A DNA stretch of 64,000 nucleotides from Thinopyrum elongatum (lineage: Eukaryota > Streptophyta > Magnoliopsida > Poales > Poaceae): positions 230,836,903-230,900,902 of the forward strand of contig CM022300.1 of NCBI GenBank assembly GCA_011799875.1. Direction: 5' to 3'. This document shows positions 11,091 through 22,897 of the stretch, one piece after another; position 1 is the first letter of the stretch; each line of letters opens with the position of its first letter. Under the pieces are notes generated by a model. The model did no database searches, was not told where the DNA came from, and saw only the letters and a program-made list of their open reading frames with translations. Both the position numbers and the translations under genes were made by a program.

Positions 11091-12871
11091 AGCCAATAAG
11101 GCAGGATACTCATGTTTGAACCGCGCATCATGGCAGGAAGTTCTCTTTGGCAACCTTTAATTTTTTCTGAGAATTCGAACTTGCGAGAGATGGATTCTTC
11201 TTGAACCGGATGTTAAGCCGGATATTGAGAGCTCAAGACTTTGTGAGAGACAGATTTCCCTTGAGCCAGACACTGAACCGAAATCTCTTCTTATAACCCG
11301 GAAACTTTCTTTTGAGCCGGAACTTTCTGATTGCTCGGCATTTTTTAAGCCAGAAATTTTCTGATGGTCTTTAAATTTGCACCAATGTGGCAGTAGCCCC
11401 CGAGACCGAGTTATTTTCCCTCCAATGACCCGGGGCTCTTGAATCTCACAATATTTGTTATATACTCCCGGTATGAGTAATTCAACAACTCAGTGACATA
11501 AAGGTCCCTTTTGCAGTAGACAACTTGTCCTGCAATAAAGAATTTGCGAGCCAGAGTAATCGCTCTTTTAAAGGAATTAATATGTAATATAAAAATATAC
11601 TGGATGGATTTCACCTGATATATTAGGCTGGAAATTAACTGCCGCGTAGTTGATGATCACTATGGTGAAGCTAAAGGCAATCACGGGCGAGTCGGTCGCG
11701 GGAGCAGCCAAATGAGTGGGCCGCGACGTTGTAAACTGGTGCGAGCGGGAGAGTCGGCCACAGGCGCGGTAAGCCGCGCGAACAGGCGAGTCAGCCGCGT
11801 CGTGTTGATGTAGACTGGGCCGCAGGGGCGGCGTCTTGCGCACGCCCGTGGAGAAGTATGACACGGACGAATATCAGTGCAAAAATGACGCTGGCGCATG
11901 CTCCGTATCCGTGGTACAACAACACCTTTGTCATGAATAATTATCCTGGTATTTTTTGCCGGATGAACGCGGACGCTGGCGCTGGATAATGCATAGCACT
12001 GCTTTGGCTTTTGACAGAAGAATTGCTCTTCCAACATGTCTCTTTTGGTTCCCTTGGAAACTGTGCCATGTTGAGAGGAGTAGCAGTACTGGTTCTCCTA
12101 TCTTCAAGTGCCTAGGATGATTGAGGTCTCTGTATATAGTCTTTTGGTCTGCGACTAGTACTTGACCGTGAAATCTTTCGCGCGAGCAGCGGCAGGAGAG
12201 ACTGATGGAACTTGCTTCTGCCCACTGTTGCTTTTGTCTTCACGTGCATGTATAACAGATATTTCTTTGCTTTCTTCATCATCAGGACATCCATGCAGAT
12301 TTGATAAACCAGTCTCTCCAGCTGATAACAAAAAGGCCCCCGCATTACCAAAGTAGGCTGCACGGGCAGCGACTTAAAAGCGAGCAGATCGAGCGGAGGG
12401 AACTCGCAGCGGCGACTCATAGCCCGAGAGGCAGCGGCTATTGCGAGGCGGCTCTCCTGTTGTAGCTTCAGGCGGGCAGCTCAGGTCTCCCGCTGCTGTG
12501 GTTGAGGCAGCGCGAGGTGAAGCAGGAGCAGCCGCAGTTGGAGGAATAACATGACCCGGGTCTCCCACAGCGAAGCAGCTCGGGCAAGGCGGAGTCCGTC
12601 GCAGTGAGCCGGCGAGGCAAGAAGGCTCATCCCGGCGGGTTACAGCGAAAATGGCCCATGGCAACGAAGGCGGCTCGGAGGCGCAAAGGCCGCGGCAGTG
12701 GCAGAACGAGGCGGAGCCTCGCGCGGGCATCTCTCAGGCGGAAGCGAGCAACGAGGCTGACGGGGCGACTTGTTGCAGGGGCGACTTGGCCACGACGTTT
12801 AAGCCGGTGCAGGCGTGAGAGTTGGCCACGATGTTTAAACCGGTGCGAGCCTCATGTCCAAACCATGATAT

Positions 12872-15800
12872 AAAAGGAATTAAGGAGACACAAAAGGTCA
12901 AGCTTGGGGATGCCCAAGGCATCCCAAGATAATATTTCAAGAAGTCTCGAGCATCTAAGCTTGGGGATGCCCCGGTAGGACCTTTCTTCATCAACAATTA
13001 TAGGTTAGCCTCGGTTGAGCCTAAGTTTTTGCTTCTTCACATGATGTGTGCTATTCTTAGAATGTCATTTTATTTTGTTTTGCTTGCTGTTTTAATAAAA
13101 TACTTAGATCTGAAATTTTTTAAATGAGAGAGAGTCCTCACATAGCTACCTATTTACTTAACTACTCGTTTGAACTTCACTTATATCTTTTTGGAGTAGT
13201 TTGTCGAACACTCTCATGCTTCACTTATATTATTTTGAGAGTTGATAATAGTGATGACAATTTGCACAAGCTATGAATTTGGTCCCAAAGTGATGGATAT
13301 TCAAGAATGATATAATAAAAACTTTCATATAGATCATTGGATATGATAAGTTTGATTCCTTGTAATAGTTTTGCGATATGGAGATAACAATATGTGAGTC
13401 ATGTTGGTGAGTAATTATGCTTTAGTAGGAATATTGGTGTTAAGGTTTGTGATTCCCTATGCAAGCATGAAAGTCAATAGTTATGCAATGAAATTACATC
13501 CTACTTGTGGTGCATTATTCGGTGCTAGTTATGTTTAATGCTCGTTTATGATCGTTTTCGTTTCTTGGTTGGTCGCTGCTCAATCTATTTGCTAGCCTTC
13601 ATTTTTACTAAGCGGGAATACTGCTTGTGCATCCAAACTCCTTAAGCCAAGTTGTGCCAAATGAGTCCACCATACCTACCTATATGCAGTATTTCCGTGC
13701 CATTCTAAGTAAATTTGTATGTGCCATCTCTAATTTTCAAAATGAATTTCCTTTTTGTGTGCTCGTACCGCTAATGAAGCGGCAGGGGGTGGCCAATATT
13801 TTCAATGCTAGATGTGTTATTCTCAAGATGAGTGTTTATTCACTTGTCATTGCACGAGAGTACGGCGGTAATAGGGATGCCCAGTCCCGAAATGAAAAAT
13901 AAATTTACTTTATGTTGTCAAATAATAAATTCCTTGGAAAGTGTTGGTATGGACGGCACCCGTGGATACGGCTAGTCGTGGAGTGTGAAAGTATAGTGGA
14001 AAAAGGAATAAACTTATTTTCTGTTTGGGAACCGCCTATGATGTATCTAGCATGGAAAGTGTTGGGAATTCTCGATCGTTTTCGTTGACGGGAAAAGTAT
14101 GCCTCTCAAAATATTTTATCTCTCAATTTAAGCTTTGAGCTCTGGCACCTCTACAAATCTCTGCTTTCCTATGCGAAGGGCCTATATATTTACTTTATGC
14201 AATTTTTATTTTTATTTGAGTCTCCATCTTCTCTTATAAAGCACCAACTAGGGAACACTATTGTCATACTTGTGCATTGGATGTAGCTAATATTAGAAAG
14301 TGTGTTTCATGAATGGATCAATGATTGAGCATAATGAGCTAGGGATAGCTTTCTGTAGCGTTGATATTTTGAAAGACATGTTTGCTTGTTAGTATGCTCG
14401 AGTATTGATGTCTCCATGTCAAATTATAGACTATTGCTTTGAATCATTCAAGTCCAAATGTCCATGTTACAAAATAAAGAGTATATGATGAATATGATAG
14501 GTAGCATTCCACAACAAAAATTCCGTTTTCAATTGCTACTTTATCATGATGAGTTTTGTGAGAAAGATTTGTTGTTATGATGCTAGGAAAAGTGATTGAA
14601 ATTATCATTGATCAAACTTTTGCACTATGCTAGCATTCACACTTCATAAATTATTTCTTTTATCATTTACCTACTCGAGGATGAGTAGGAATTAAGCTTG
14701 GGGATGCTGATACATCTCCAATGTATCTACAATTTATGAAGTATCCATGCCATGTTTACAACAATTTTATATGGTTTTGGTATGATTTGGATGGAACTAA
14801 CCCAGACTGATGCTGTTTTCAGCAGAACTACCGTGGTGTTGTTTTTTGTGCAGAAATAAAAGTTCTCCAAATGTAACGAAACTTTTTGACGATTTTTTTG
14901 AACAAAAGAGGCACTAGAAGCTTCGTGTGGGGGGGGGGGGCAGAAGACCCACGAGGTGGGCACAACCCACCACGGCGCGCCAGAGGGGCCTGGCTTGCCT
15001 CGGTGGGTTTTGCTCACCTCGAGGACCATCTTCGCGTGATTCCGACACTGAAAAATCCTATAAATAGAGAAACCATCAGAAATAACCCTAGATCAGAAGT
15101 TCCGCTGCCGCAAGCCTCTGTAGCCACAGAAAACCAATCTAGACCCCATTCCGACACCCTGCCGGAGGGGGAAATCATCACCGATGGCCATCTTCATCAT
15201 CCCGGCGGCCACCATGATGAGGAGGGAGTAGTCCACCCTCGGGGCTGAGGGTTTGTACCAGTAGCTATGCGTTTAATCTCTCTCTCTCTCATGGTCTTGA
15301 GATGGCACGATCTTGATGTATCATGGGCTTTGTTAATATAGTTGGATCATATGGTGTTTCCCCCTCTCTATCTTGCTGTGATGAATTGAGTTTTCCCTTT
15401 GAGATTTCGTTTTATCGGATTGAATACTTTTATGGATTTGAGAGCACTTGATGTATGTCTTGCTATGAATACCCGTGGTGACAATGGGGTATCATATTGA
15501 TTCGATATGTGTTTTGGCACACAACTCGCGGATTCCCGAGGTGACATTGGGGTAATCTATGCATAGGGGTTGATGCACGTTCTCGTCTTTGTTTCTCCGG
15601 TAGAAATCTTGGGGCACTCTTTGAGGTTCTTTGTGTTGGATTGAGTATTATGAATCTGAAATTGTTTGATGCATATCGCATAATCAACTCACGGATACTC
15701 GCGGTGACATTGGAGTATCTAGGTGACCTTAGAGTTGGTTGATGTGTATCATATGGTGTTATTTTAGTACGAACTCTTGGTTAGATCGATCGGAAAGAAT

Positions 15801-16374
15801 AGCTTGGTGTTATTTTAGTACGAACTCTAGGATAGATTGATCGGAAAGAATAGCTTTGAGGTGGTTTCGTACCCTACAAACAATTTCTTTTTATGTTCTC
15901 CGCTAGATAGGAACTTTGGAGTGATTCTTCATCGCACATTGAGGGATGGTTATATGATCCAATTATATTAGCATTGTTGAGAGATTGCACTAGTGAAAGT
16001 ATGGACCTTAGGCCTCATTTTCAAGCATTGCAATACCATTTGTGCTCCATTTTATCAATTGCTACCTTGCTGTTTTTTATTGTTCCTATTACAAAAATCA
16101 ATGTCTACTATCATTACTACGCTTGTATCACCATCTCTTCGCCGAACTAGTGCACCTATACAAATTACCATTGTATTTGGTGTGTTGGGGACACAAGAGA
16201 CTTTTTATTATTTGGTTGCAGGGTTGTTTGAGAGAGACCATCTTCATCCTATGCCTCCCACGGATTGATAAACCTTAGGTCATCCACTTGCGGGAAATTT
16301 GCTACTGTCCTACAAAACTCTACACTTGGAGACCCAACACGAGTCTACAAGAACAAGTTGTGTAGTATACATCA
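12872..16374 (+). mobile_element. 3' fragment of a TGATAC-type LTR retrotransposon
   Basis: 12872-14707 matches the internal 3' region of the large element at 23744-42370 (27080-28089 joined to 39937-40791), including the AAGCTTGGGGATGC motif at its start and just before the LTR. The LTR is 14708-16374. The 5' LTR and primer site are absent. The left edge at about 12872 abuts unrelated GC-rich DNA, so the element was truncated by deletion or recombination. No coding capacity is visible. Confidence 0.8.
14708..16374 (+). repeat. LTR of the truncated TGATAC-type element
   Basis: Begins TGATACATCTCC after a purine-rich AAGCTTGGGGATGC tract and ends GTAGTATACATCA. A TATA box (TATAAATAG) is at 15059-15067. 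It contains a 12-G run near 14930 and an internal near-repeat of about 45 bp at 15752-15860. It is only distantly similar to the LTRs at 23744 and 40792, so it is a different subfamily. The next bases, GACAT, could be the site duplication. Confidence 0.75.
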
Positions 16375-17178
16375 GACATTGAAAATCAAACTGTCAAGAA
16401 GACCACTTCTGCCCCAGTGGATCCAGAACTAGAACTGTCTGCCTTCAGCCTCACACCCCTGTGGGACAACTTCTCTTGGAGAACTCCTTACCTTCCAATA
16501 TTTAAGGGGCTCCTGTGACCAAAAGCTACCTAGATGCTGCCAATAAATCTCACCATGAAAACTATGGCAGTCATCTTCTGTCACAGTTTGAAGCTGTGGT
16601 TAACTGCACTGGTGATATTGGCCCCAAGTCCTTTGCTACTTCTTCTGCTATACTCTCTTGCCCAGTTCTGAAACCTCAGATCCATAGACCTGACAAAGGG
16701 AAGTGGGGCCCTGTTGTTGCCACTAGGATGAGCAACAAGATTAAGAGAGATGGTAAGAATGCTATAGTCAAAGCTCAAGAGATCAAACAAGTGCAGAATT
16801 TGGAAATTTGCTAGAGGTAATACACCTTTGATTTCCCCAAATCCCTTTGCTTGTCTAGATAATGAGCTTCTTCTTAAAAATGATGATATGTCTGGGTTAA
16901 AATTAGGGAATAATCCTGATAATTGCAACTAGAACATTGATTCTATCAAGCAAATGGAGCTTGAGAGGTTGTCCAAGTTTCAACACGACAACCCTGACAT
17001 GTTTCTACCTCCTGACATTGATGTCACTGGAGAAGATTTTGTTAACAAAATTAGTAAAACTGGCAATCCTCCTTCCTCCTTCTCTGAGGATAATTCAGAA
17101 GAAAAAGAGGATGTTACCCCTTGGATGGAAGTATCCAACCAGAGGGCTAGGAAATGTCAGTCAAAAAATAAAAAATAA
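16375..17178 (+). pseudogene. LINE ORF1 (C-terminal part)
   Basis: Frames at 16515-16814 and 16954-17178 read as the hydrophilic C-terminal part of a plant LINE ORF1 (Ser/Lys-rich, then acidic, ending in a basic RARKCQSKNKK tail). ORF1 proteins bind the element's RNA. At least one shift and stops near 16815-16930 separate the two parts. Only 15 bases lie between its stop and ORF2, the usual compact LINE layout. No zinc knuckle is visible in the remaining piece. Confidence 0.65.
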
Positions 17179-18775
17179 AAAACTAAGACTTAATGATTCG
17201 TGATTTTTGGAATGTCAGAGGCCTAAATGGGTCCGCCAAAAGTACTAGAGTGCAGGAAGCTTGCTGCCCTGATTTCCTTTGGCTGTCTGAAACTAAAAAG
17301 GCTAACTTTACTATTCCACAATTAGAAGCCATTGACACCAGAAGTGGCTTTGTTTGGAACTGGCCGCCTGCCAATGGCACAGCAGGGGGTATCCTTGTTG
17401 GTGTTAAAGAGGATAGTTTTGAGATTTTGCAATCTGACACATATACTTATTGCATTTCTTGTATTTTAAAGTTCAAACACAATGATACTGTGTGGAGATT
17501 GATTCTGTTTATGGCTCTGCTTATGAAGAACATAAGGTTGATTTTATCAATGAACTCAATAGGGTGCTCTCTAGCTGGTTTGGCCCTACTTTAGTGGGGG
17601 AGATTTTAATCTGGTTAGAGTTGCTAGTGAGAAGAATACTGGGATAATCAACCAACATTGGGCTGGCCTGTTCAATGATTGGATTAATAAATTTGGCCTC
17701 ATTGAACTAAAAAATGCTGGTAGAAAGTTTACTTGGGCCAACAACTAGGATAATTTGGTGATGGCTACATTAGATAGGATTTTTGTCACTGTTGACTGGG
17801 ATGGTCTTTTTCCTGGGTCCCATATTAAGGCTCTCCCCAGAGTTGGGAGTGATCATACTCCTTTAGTTTTGGATACTGTTATTGTGCATCGCAATACCTC
17901 CAAAAAAATTAGATTTGAGAAATGGTGGTTGGAGGTTCCTGGTTTTGATGAAGTTATTCAGAAAGTTTGGAATTCCAAATGTCATGCCACTAAAGCTATT
18001 GACATTTGGTAGTTCAAAATCAGAACTACTAGGAAAGCTGCTAAAGGATGGTGTGCTAATTATGAAGCTGGCCAGAACAAAACTAAGTAGTCCCTGGTGG
18101 CTGAATATAATTGTCTAGACATTTTGGTTGAATCTCAGCCTTTGCCCCCTAACTCTAAGAACATGATGAAAACTATTTCAGGTGACCTAAATGAGATCTG
18201 GAGAAGGGAAGAGATCAAGGCAAGGCAGAGAGCTAGGGAAAAAGAAATTCTGGAAGGTGAGCACAACACTGGAAACTTTAAAGTTGTGGCAAACCAAAAA
18301 TGTGGAAAAAGCAGATAGCTATGCTTGAAGGCCCCTCAGGTCTTGTGGAAGATACCAAAGGTATAATTCAGATTGCGGTTGATTATTACAAGAATTTATT
18401 TGGATATGTACCTACTCTTGACATTGACCTCAAAGGTAACTTTTGGGATCAAGCTAGTGTAGTTAACCAAGATCATTTTAATTTGCTGGAAACACCTTTC
18501 TCTGAAGAGGAGATGAAGGCTGTTGTCTTTGGCTCATATGCCGAGGGAGCTCCTGGCCCTGATGGGTTTCCTTTCTTATTTTACCAGAAATACTGGGACC
18601 TTATTAAATATGATTTGTTTGCTCTCTTTAAAGATTGGGAGGCTAGGGAGCTGGATTTATTCAGGCTCAATTTCTCCCTTCTTACATTGGTACCTAAAGA
18701 ACCTAATGTTGTTAAGCTGGATAGATTTAGGCCTCTGGCTATGATCAATTGTAGCTTTAAATTTTTTTCCAAGTG

Positions 18776-19170
18776 TGCCACCAATAGGTTTGGCCCTGTG
18801 TGTAGTGTTCTAATCTCCCCAAACCAGACTGCTTTCTTAAAAGGAAGATTTATCCTGGAAAGTATTGTGGCTGCTCATGAAGTAGTTCATGTAGTGGCCA
18901 CCAATAGGTTTGGCCCTGTGTGTAGTGTTCTAATCTCCCCAAACCAGACTGCTTTCTTAAAAAAAATCTCTTTTTTTGGGCTCTTTTTTGGCCTCCTTTT
19001 TCTATTTTACTTTTTATATCCTCATAGGTAGGGGCAACACTCTAGAGTGCATCCCATTTTTATTTACTTACAACTCGATAAACTGAAAGAATACGACTCT
19101 ATATGAATGCCTCTGGTAGTGGCTGCTCATGAAGTAGTTCATGCAGTGGCCATTAATAACCTGCCTGGTT
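18776..19170 (+). repeat. tandem duplication with filler in LINE RT
   Basis: Sixty-four bases from 18776 (GCCACCAATAGGTTTGGCCC onwards) recur without visible change at 18896. The flanking GTGGCTGCTCATGAAGTAGT is also repeated (about 18869 and 19116). In the second copy about 150 bases of unrelated T-rich DNA (about 18963-19113) replace the 24 bases between the two parts. The reading frame is destroyed. Confidence 0.85.
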
Positions 19171-20130
19171 TTTGCTTTAAACTTGATTATGAGAAAGCAT
19201 ATGATATGATTAGTAGATAATTTCTTTTGAAAATGCTGAGGAGGAGAGGCTTTGGCCCTAAATGGATGTATAAGCTTGAATCTCTCCTCTGCAATGGATC
19301 TGTGGGAGTCAGAATTAATGACACTAATAGTGATTACTTTATAGCTGGCAAAGGAGCTAGACAAGGAGACCCCGTATCTCCCCTTCTGTTTAATCTTGTT
19401 GTTGATGTATTCACTAGGATACTAATCAAAGCTTCTAATGAAAACTTAATTGCTGGTGTTTTCCCTCCCTCAAATCCTGCTAGTGTCATCAACATGCAGT
19501 ATGCTAATGATACTCTGCTCTTCTTATTGATCATGACAGGAACTTAAAATGGTTACTATCCTGTTTTGAGCAACTCTCTGGCATGAGGATCAACTTCCAT
19601 AAATGCGACCTGGTGCCTATCAATATAGGTAGGGATGAGGCAATAGTCTTTGCTCAATCTTTAGGTTGCAAGCTTACTGCTTTCCCTATTAAGTACTTAG
19701 GTGCACCCCTCCATTATAGTAAAATTAGTAAAGAGGACCTCCAACCTACTATGGATAAGATCATTAAGAAAGCTCACTACTAGGAAAAGGCTAATTAGTG
19801 GCGCACCTATTTTGGCCATTAATGGCGCACTATAGGTGCGCCACTATCATCACTCCACTAGTAACAAATACTAATGGCGCACCCCTGGTGCGCCATTAGT
19901 ATACCAGACAATAGTGGCGCACCACATAGTGCACCATTACTATGCCTAGAAGTGCGCCATTACTATCTGACTTAGTAATGGCGCACCACATAGAAGTGCG
20001 TCATTACTAACAATTTTTTTTCTAATTTTTTTTCAGAATTTTTTTTCCGTTTTTTTCTTAATCTCGGGTCACTATGGCTTAATCTTGGGTCAATATGCTT
20101 AATCTCAAGTCAAATCGCACTCTGTGGCCA

Positions 20131-20215
20131 AACTTCTCGGAAGGTCACCCATCCTCACACTACTCCAGCCTAAGCACGCTTAACTTCTCAGTTCTATCCA
20201 ACCCCAGCACCAGCT
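20131..20215 (-). pseudogene. 5S rRNA-derived segment inside the CACTA element
   Basis: On the minus strand the sequence follows the middle and 3' part of plant 5S rRNA. The internal pol III promoter blocks are recognisable: AGTTAAGCGTGCTT (box A, 20172-20185) and AGGATGGGTGACC (box C, 20143-20155). The sequence between and around them has diverged, and the first third of 5S is not clear. It may be a 5S pseudogene or a piece of a 5S-bearing retroelement such as Cassandra. It is not a working 5S gene. Confidence 0.75.
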
Positions 20216-20843
20216 CACTTAACAGGCACTTGTTGATATATCTATCATATCAATCCTATTAAACCTTGTTGATGTCTAAGACTTTGTTCATGTTATGAGT
20301 GTGATGAAATTTTGAAAAAATATTTCAAACTTCCCGGTCATATTACGTATCATATTTTGAACATTTTTTCCAAAAAAAAATTCGAAACCAATTTTTTTTT
20401 TCTGTTACTAGTGGCGCACCTAGCAAATGGTGCGCCATTACTAAGTTTGAATTTTTTTCCATTTCCCCCCCTCTAGATCTTAAAAGCCCCGTATCTTTTA
20501 ATCTGTTAGGTTTTTGGGGATTCTAAAAATCTTCAACGGGGTTCCCCCCGGTTGAATTCGGATATAACTTTTCGAGTAGATGATTTTTCATATAAAAAAC
20601 TTTTTCATTGGAGTTCGTATGCAAAAGTTATGCCCATTTTACAAATTCTCGAGAGATTTTGCAAAAAAGTCAAAAATTCATGTTTGTAAATTTTGCTAAC
20701 AACTAGACCACATATCACATGGGAATCTTATTTTCTTTTATTTTTTTGACATTTCTATCATTTTCTTTTATTTTTTTTTGAAACTGAAAAGGCGGTCCAT
20801 GGGGGGGGGGTGCATTTGGTGAATTTTTTGGCCACCTCAGAAA

Positions 20844-21260
20844 GTTAGTAGTGGCGCACCGTGGGTGTGGTGCGCCATTACTAGTTAAAACTAGTAATGG
20901 CGCACTTTCCCCTGGTGCGCCATTACTAGTTTTGAAAAAAAAAATTTGTTAGTAGTGGCGCACCGTGGGTGTGGTGCGCCATTACTAGTTAAAACTAGTA
21001 ATGGCGCACTTTCCCCTGGTGCGCCATTACTAGTTTTGAAAAAAAAAATAAAAAAAATTGTTAGTAGTGGCGCACAGAGGGTGTGGTGCGCCATTACTAG
21101 TTAAAATTAGTAATGGCGCACTTTCCCCTGGTGCGCCATTACTAGTTTTGAAAAAATAAATAAAAAAATTGTTAGTAGTGGCGCACCGTGGGTGTGGTGC
21201 GCCATTAGTAATATGGCCATTAATGGCGTACCTATATAGCAGTGGCGCACCACATACATG
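20844..21260. repeat. subterminal tandem repeats of the CACTA element
   Basis: Units starting GTTAGTAGTGGCGCAC begin at 20844, 20948, 21060 and 21171 (steps 104, 112, 111). Each holds two TGGCGCAC...GTGCGCCA inverted pairs, one with a short GTGGGTGT-type spacer and one with TTTCCCCTG. Unit length varies through an A-rich stretch at the end. Confidence 0.9.
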
Positions 21261-22897
21261 GTGCGCCATTAATGTCCATATTAGCTATAGCCGTTTTTCT
21301 AGTAGTGGCTGCTAGTTGGAGAGGGAGGCTTCTTTCCTTTGGCAAAAGACTAATTCTAGTCCAAGCTTGTTTAGCTGGTATCCCCACTTATCTTATGGGC
21401 TTCATTAAATTCCCAAAATGGGCTATTAAACTCATTAATTCTCAGCTAGCTCATTGCTTCTGGGGTGATTATGAGGGCCATCACAAATATCACTTAGCTG
21501 CTTGGGGCTCCATTACCATGAGGAAGGAGTTTGGGGGCTTTGGCATTACTGATATTGGGGATATGAATTTGGCCCTTCTAGCTTCTTGGGTTAGTAGATA
21601 TTATAACTCTAAGGGTAAAATTTGGAAGAACATCATTGACTCCAAATATAATCCTCGGAATAGTAATATATTTGCTTGCTCTGCCACTGGGGACTCTCCT
21701 TTCTGGAAAGGGGTACTTTGGGCAGCCCAAGCTGCCAAAGTTGGCTTCTCCTGGAATGTTGGCAATGGTAAGAGGGTGAGATTCTGGGAGGATCATTGGT
21801 TTGGTAATGCTACCTTAGCTACCCAGTATTGGGACATTTATGTTTTAGCTAATGAGCACAATATAACCATTGACAAAGTGTGGGATGGAGATACCCTTAA
21901 GCTCACATTTAGGAGATGCTTCACTCAGGAGCTTATGACCCTATGGTTTGAGCTGCTAGAAATTGTTAACTCCATCCAGTACAATGGTCAAGAGGATTCC
22001 TTGGTCTGGAATATGAATTCCAAAGGGGTATATACAGTCAAGTCCTTCTACAAGTTTGTTAATTTCAAGGGTGTGCTGCCGGTTGGCTCCCCCGCTATTT
22101 GGTCTATCAAGATTCCCCCTAGGATACAGATTTTCCTATGGCTCTTAGTTAATAACAAACTGCTAACTAGGGACAACCTGAGTAAAAGGCAGGAAGTGGT
22201 GGACCCTACTTGTGTTTTTTGCTCTGAGCTAGAATCTCGTTTCCATTTATTCTTTGATTGTGCTGTTGCTGCTGAGTTCTGGAAAGCTATATGTAGGCTG
22301 ACTGGGGTTAGAGGTGACATTAATATGATGTCCTTCTCATCCTGTTGGCACAGAGGGGATGGATTTGCTGCGGTTAACTTTATTCATGCAGCTGGTCTAT
22401 GGGCTCTCTGGAAAACTCATAATGACATGGTTTTCAAATCTGTTGTTTGGCTTGGGTTATAGGCTATCTGGCGAAAAACCGCGTGGAATCTATCTACGTG
22501 GGGCTGCCTATCCTCAGGACATGTCAAGGACAAACTAGAGCGGGTTTCGAAAGAACTAGAGATGCTAGCGAGAAGCCCCACTCTTCTATTGTGGCCAGAT
22601 CCTGGCTGAGGCGGGGGGACATGTTCTGAAGCTATAACAAGCGAAACTTTAACATGTCCGGTGATGATCGGGCTCTGTAATGCAGACTATGTGTGTCCGG
22701 TTTAGGTCCTTGATGTGTTTAAAACTTCAACTACTTTCGTTTAGTTTTGCGTTGTCTGTAGCTGTGTGGCATCGTAAAACAACTATGACAATACTACTGC
22801 TGGTCACCATACGCGTTTCCCATGTAATAAGTCTGAAGTGGTGTTTCATTTCTGTAATGGAATGGTACAGGGGTGCGACCCTTTTCTTCTAAAAAAA

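Larger units (their letters stand above)
8344..12871. other. unclassified repetitive DNA, no gene seen
   Basis: About 4.5 kb without a credible coding region. The motif AGCCCCCAAG recurs at least eight times (for example near 9010, 9150, 9350, 9505, 10990 and 11070). GCCGGGTC and GGCGACTT words are also frequent, the same vocabulary as the LTR of element A. That suggests the non-coding part of a related gypsy element that received A. From about 11640 to 12870 the base composition becomes GC-rich with a few short frames on both strands, none of which I recognise. No LTR boundary was found. Confidence 0.5.
19775..21307. mobile_element. non-autonomous CACTA transposon
   Basis: Starts CACTACTAGGAAAA and ends TTTTTCTAGTAGTG, a 14-base inverted terminus with one mismatch. 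It is flanked on both sides by GCT (19772-19774 and 21308-21310), the 3-bp duplication expected for CACTA elements. Removing the element and one GCT joins the LINE frame exactly. Both ends are packed with TGGCGCACC / GGTGCGCCA words in both directions, like transposase-binding subterminal repeats. There is no transposase, so it would need one from an autonomous relative. Confidence 0.93.
17193..22609 (+). pseudogene. LINE ORF2: endonuclease, reverse transcriptase, zf-RVT
   Basis: The endonuclease runs from 17193: FWNVRGLN at the start, GGDFNLVR near 17598, SDHTPL near 17850. The reverse transcriptase follows: GAPGPDGFPFLF near 18555, FRPLAMIN near 18730, KLDYEKAYD near 19185, GARQGDPVSPL near 19350 and the active site near 19500. 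That site reads YANDT rather than YADDT, so a catalytic Asp is Asn. The C-terminal zf-RVT domain lies in 21308-22460 (SIKIPPRIQIFLW, CVFC...HLFFDC). There are shifts near 17590, stops near 17749, 18010, 18090 and 22460, a duplication at 18776-19170 and the CACTA insertion. If active it would nick DNA and copy LINE RNA there. Confidence 0.87.
16375..22897 (+). mobile_element. L1-type LINE, interrupted by a CACTA element
   Basis: A plus-strand non-LTR retrotransposon with the end of ORF1, then ORF2 with endonuclease, reverse transcriptase and the C-terminal zf-RVT region typical of plant L1 elements. The 3' untranslated region ends in TTCTAAAAAAA at about 22890-22897. The 5' end is missing: ORF1 begins mid-protein directly against the LTR that ends at 16374. 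A 1533-bp CACTA element splits ORF2 at 19775-21307. No clear target-site duplication was found. Confidence 0.85.

Noticed and set aside
20131..20215. A functional 5S rRNA gene
   Set aside because: The 5' third is missing, there are several substitutions, and it sits within a transposon rather than a tandem 5S array.
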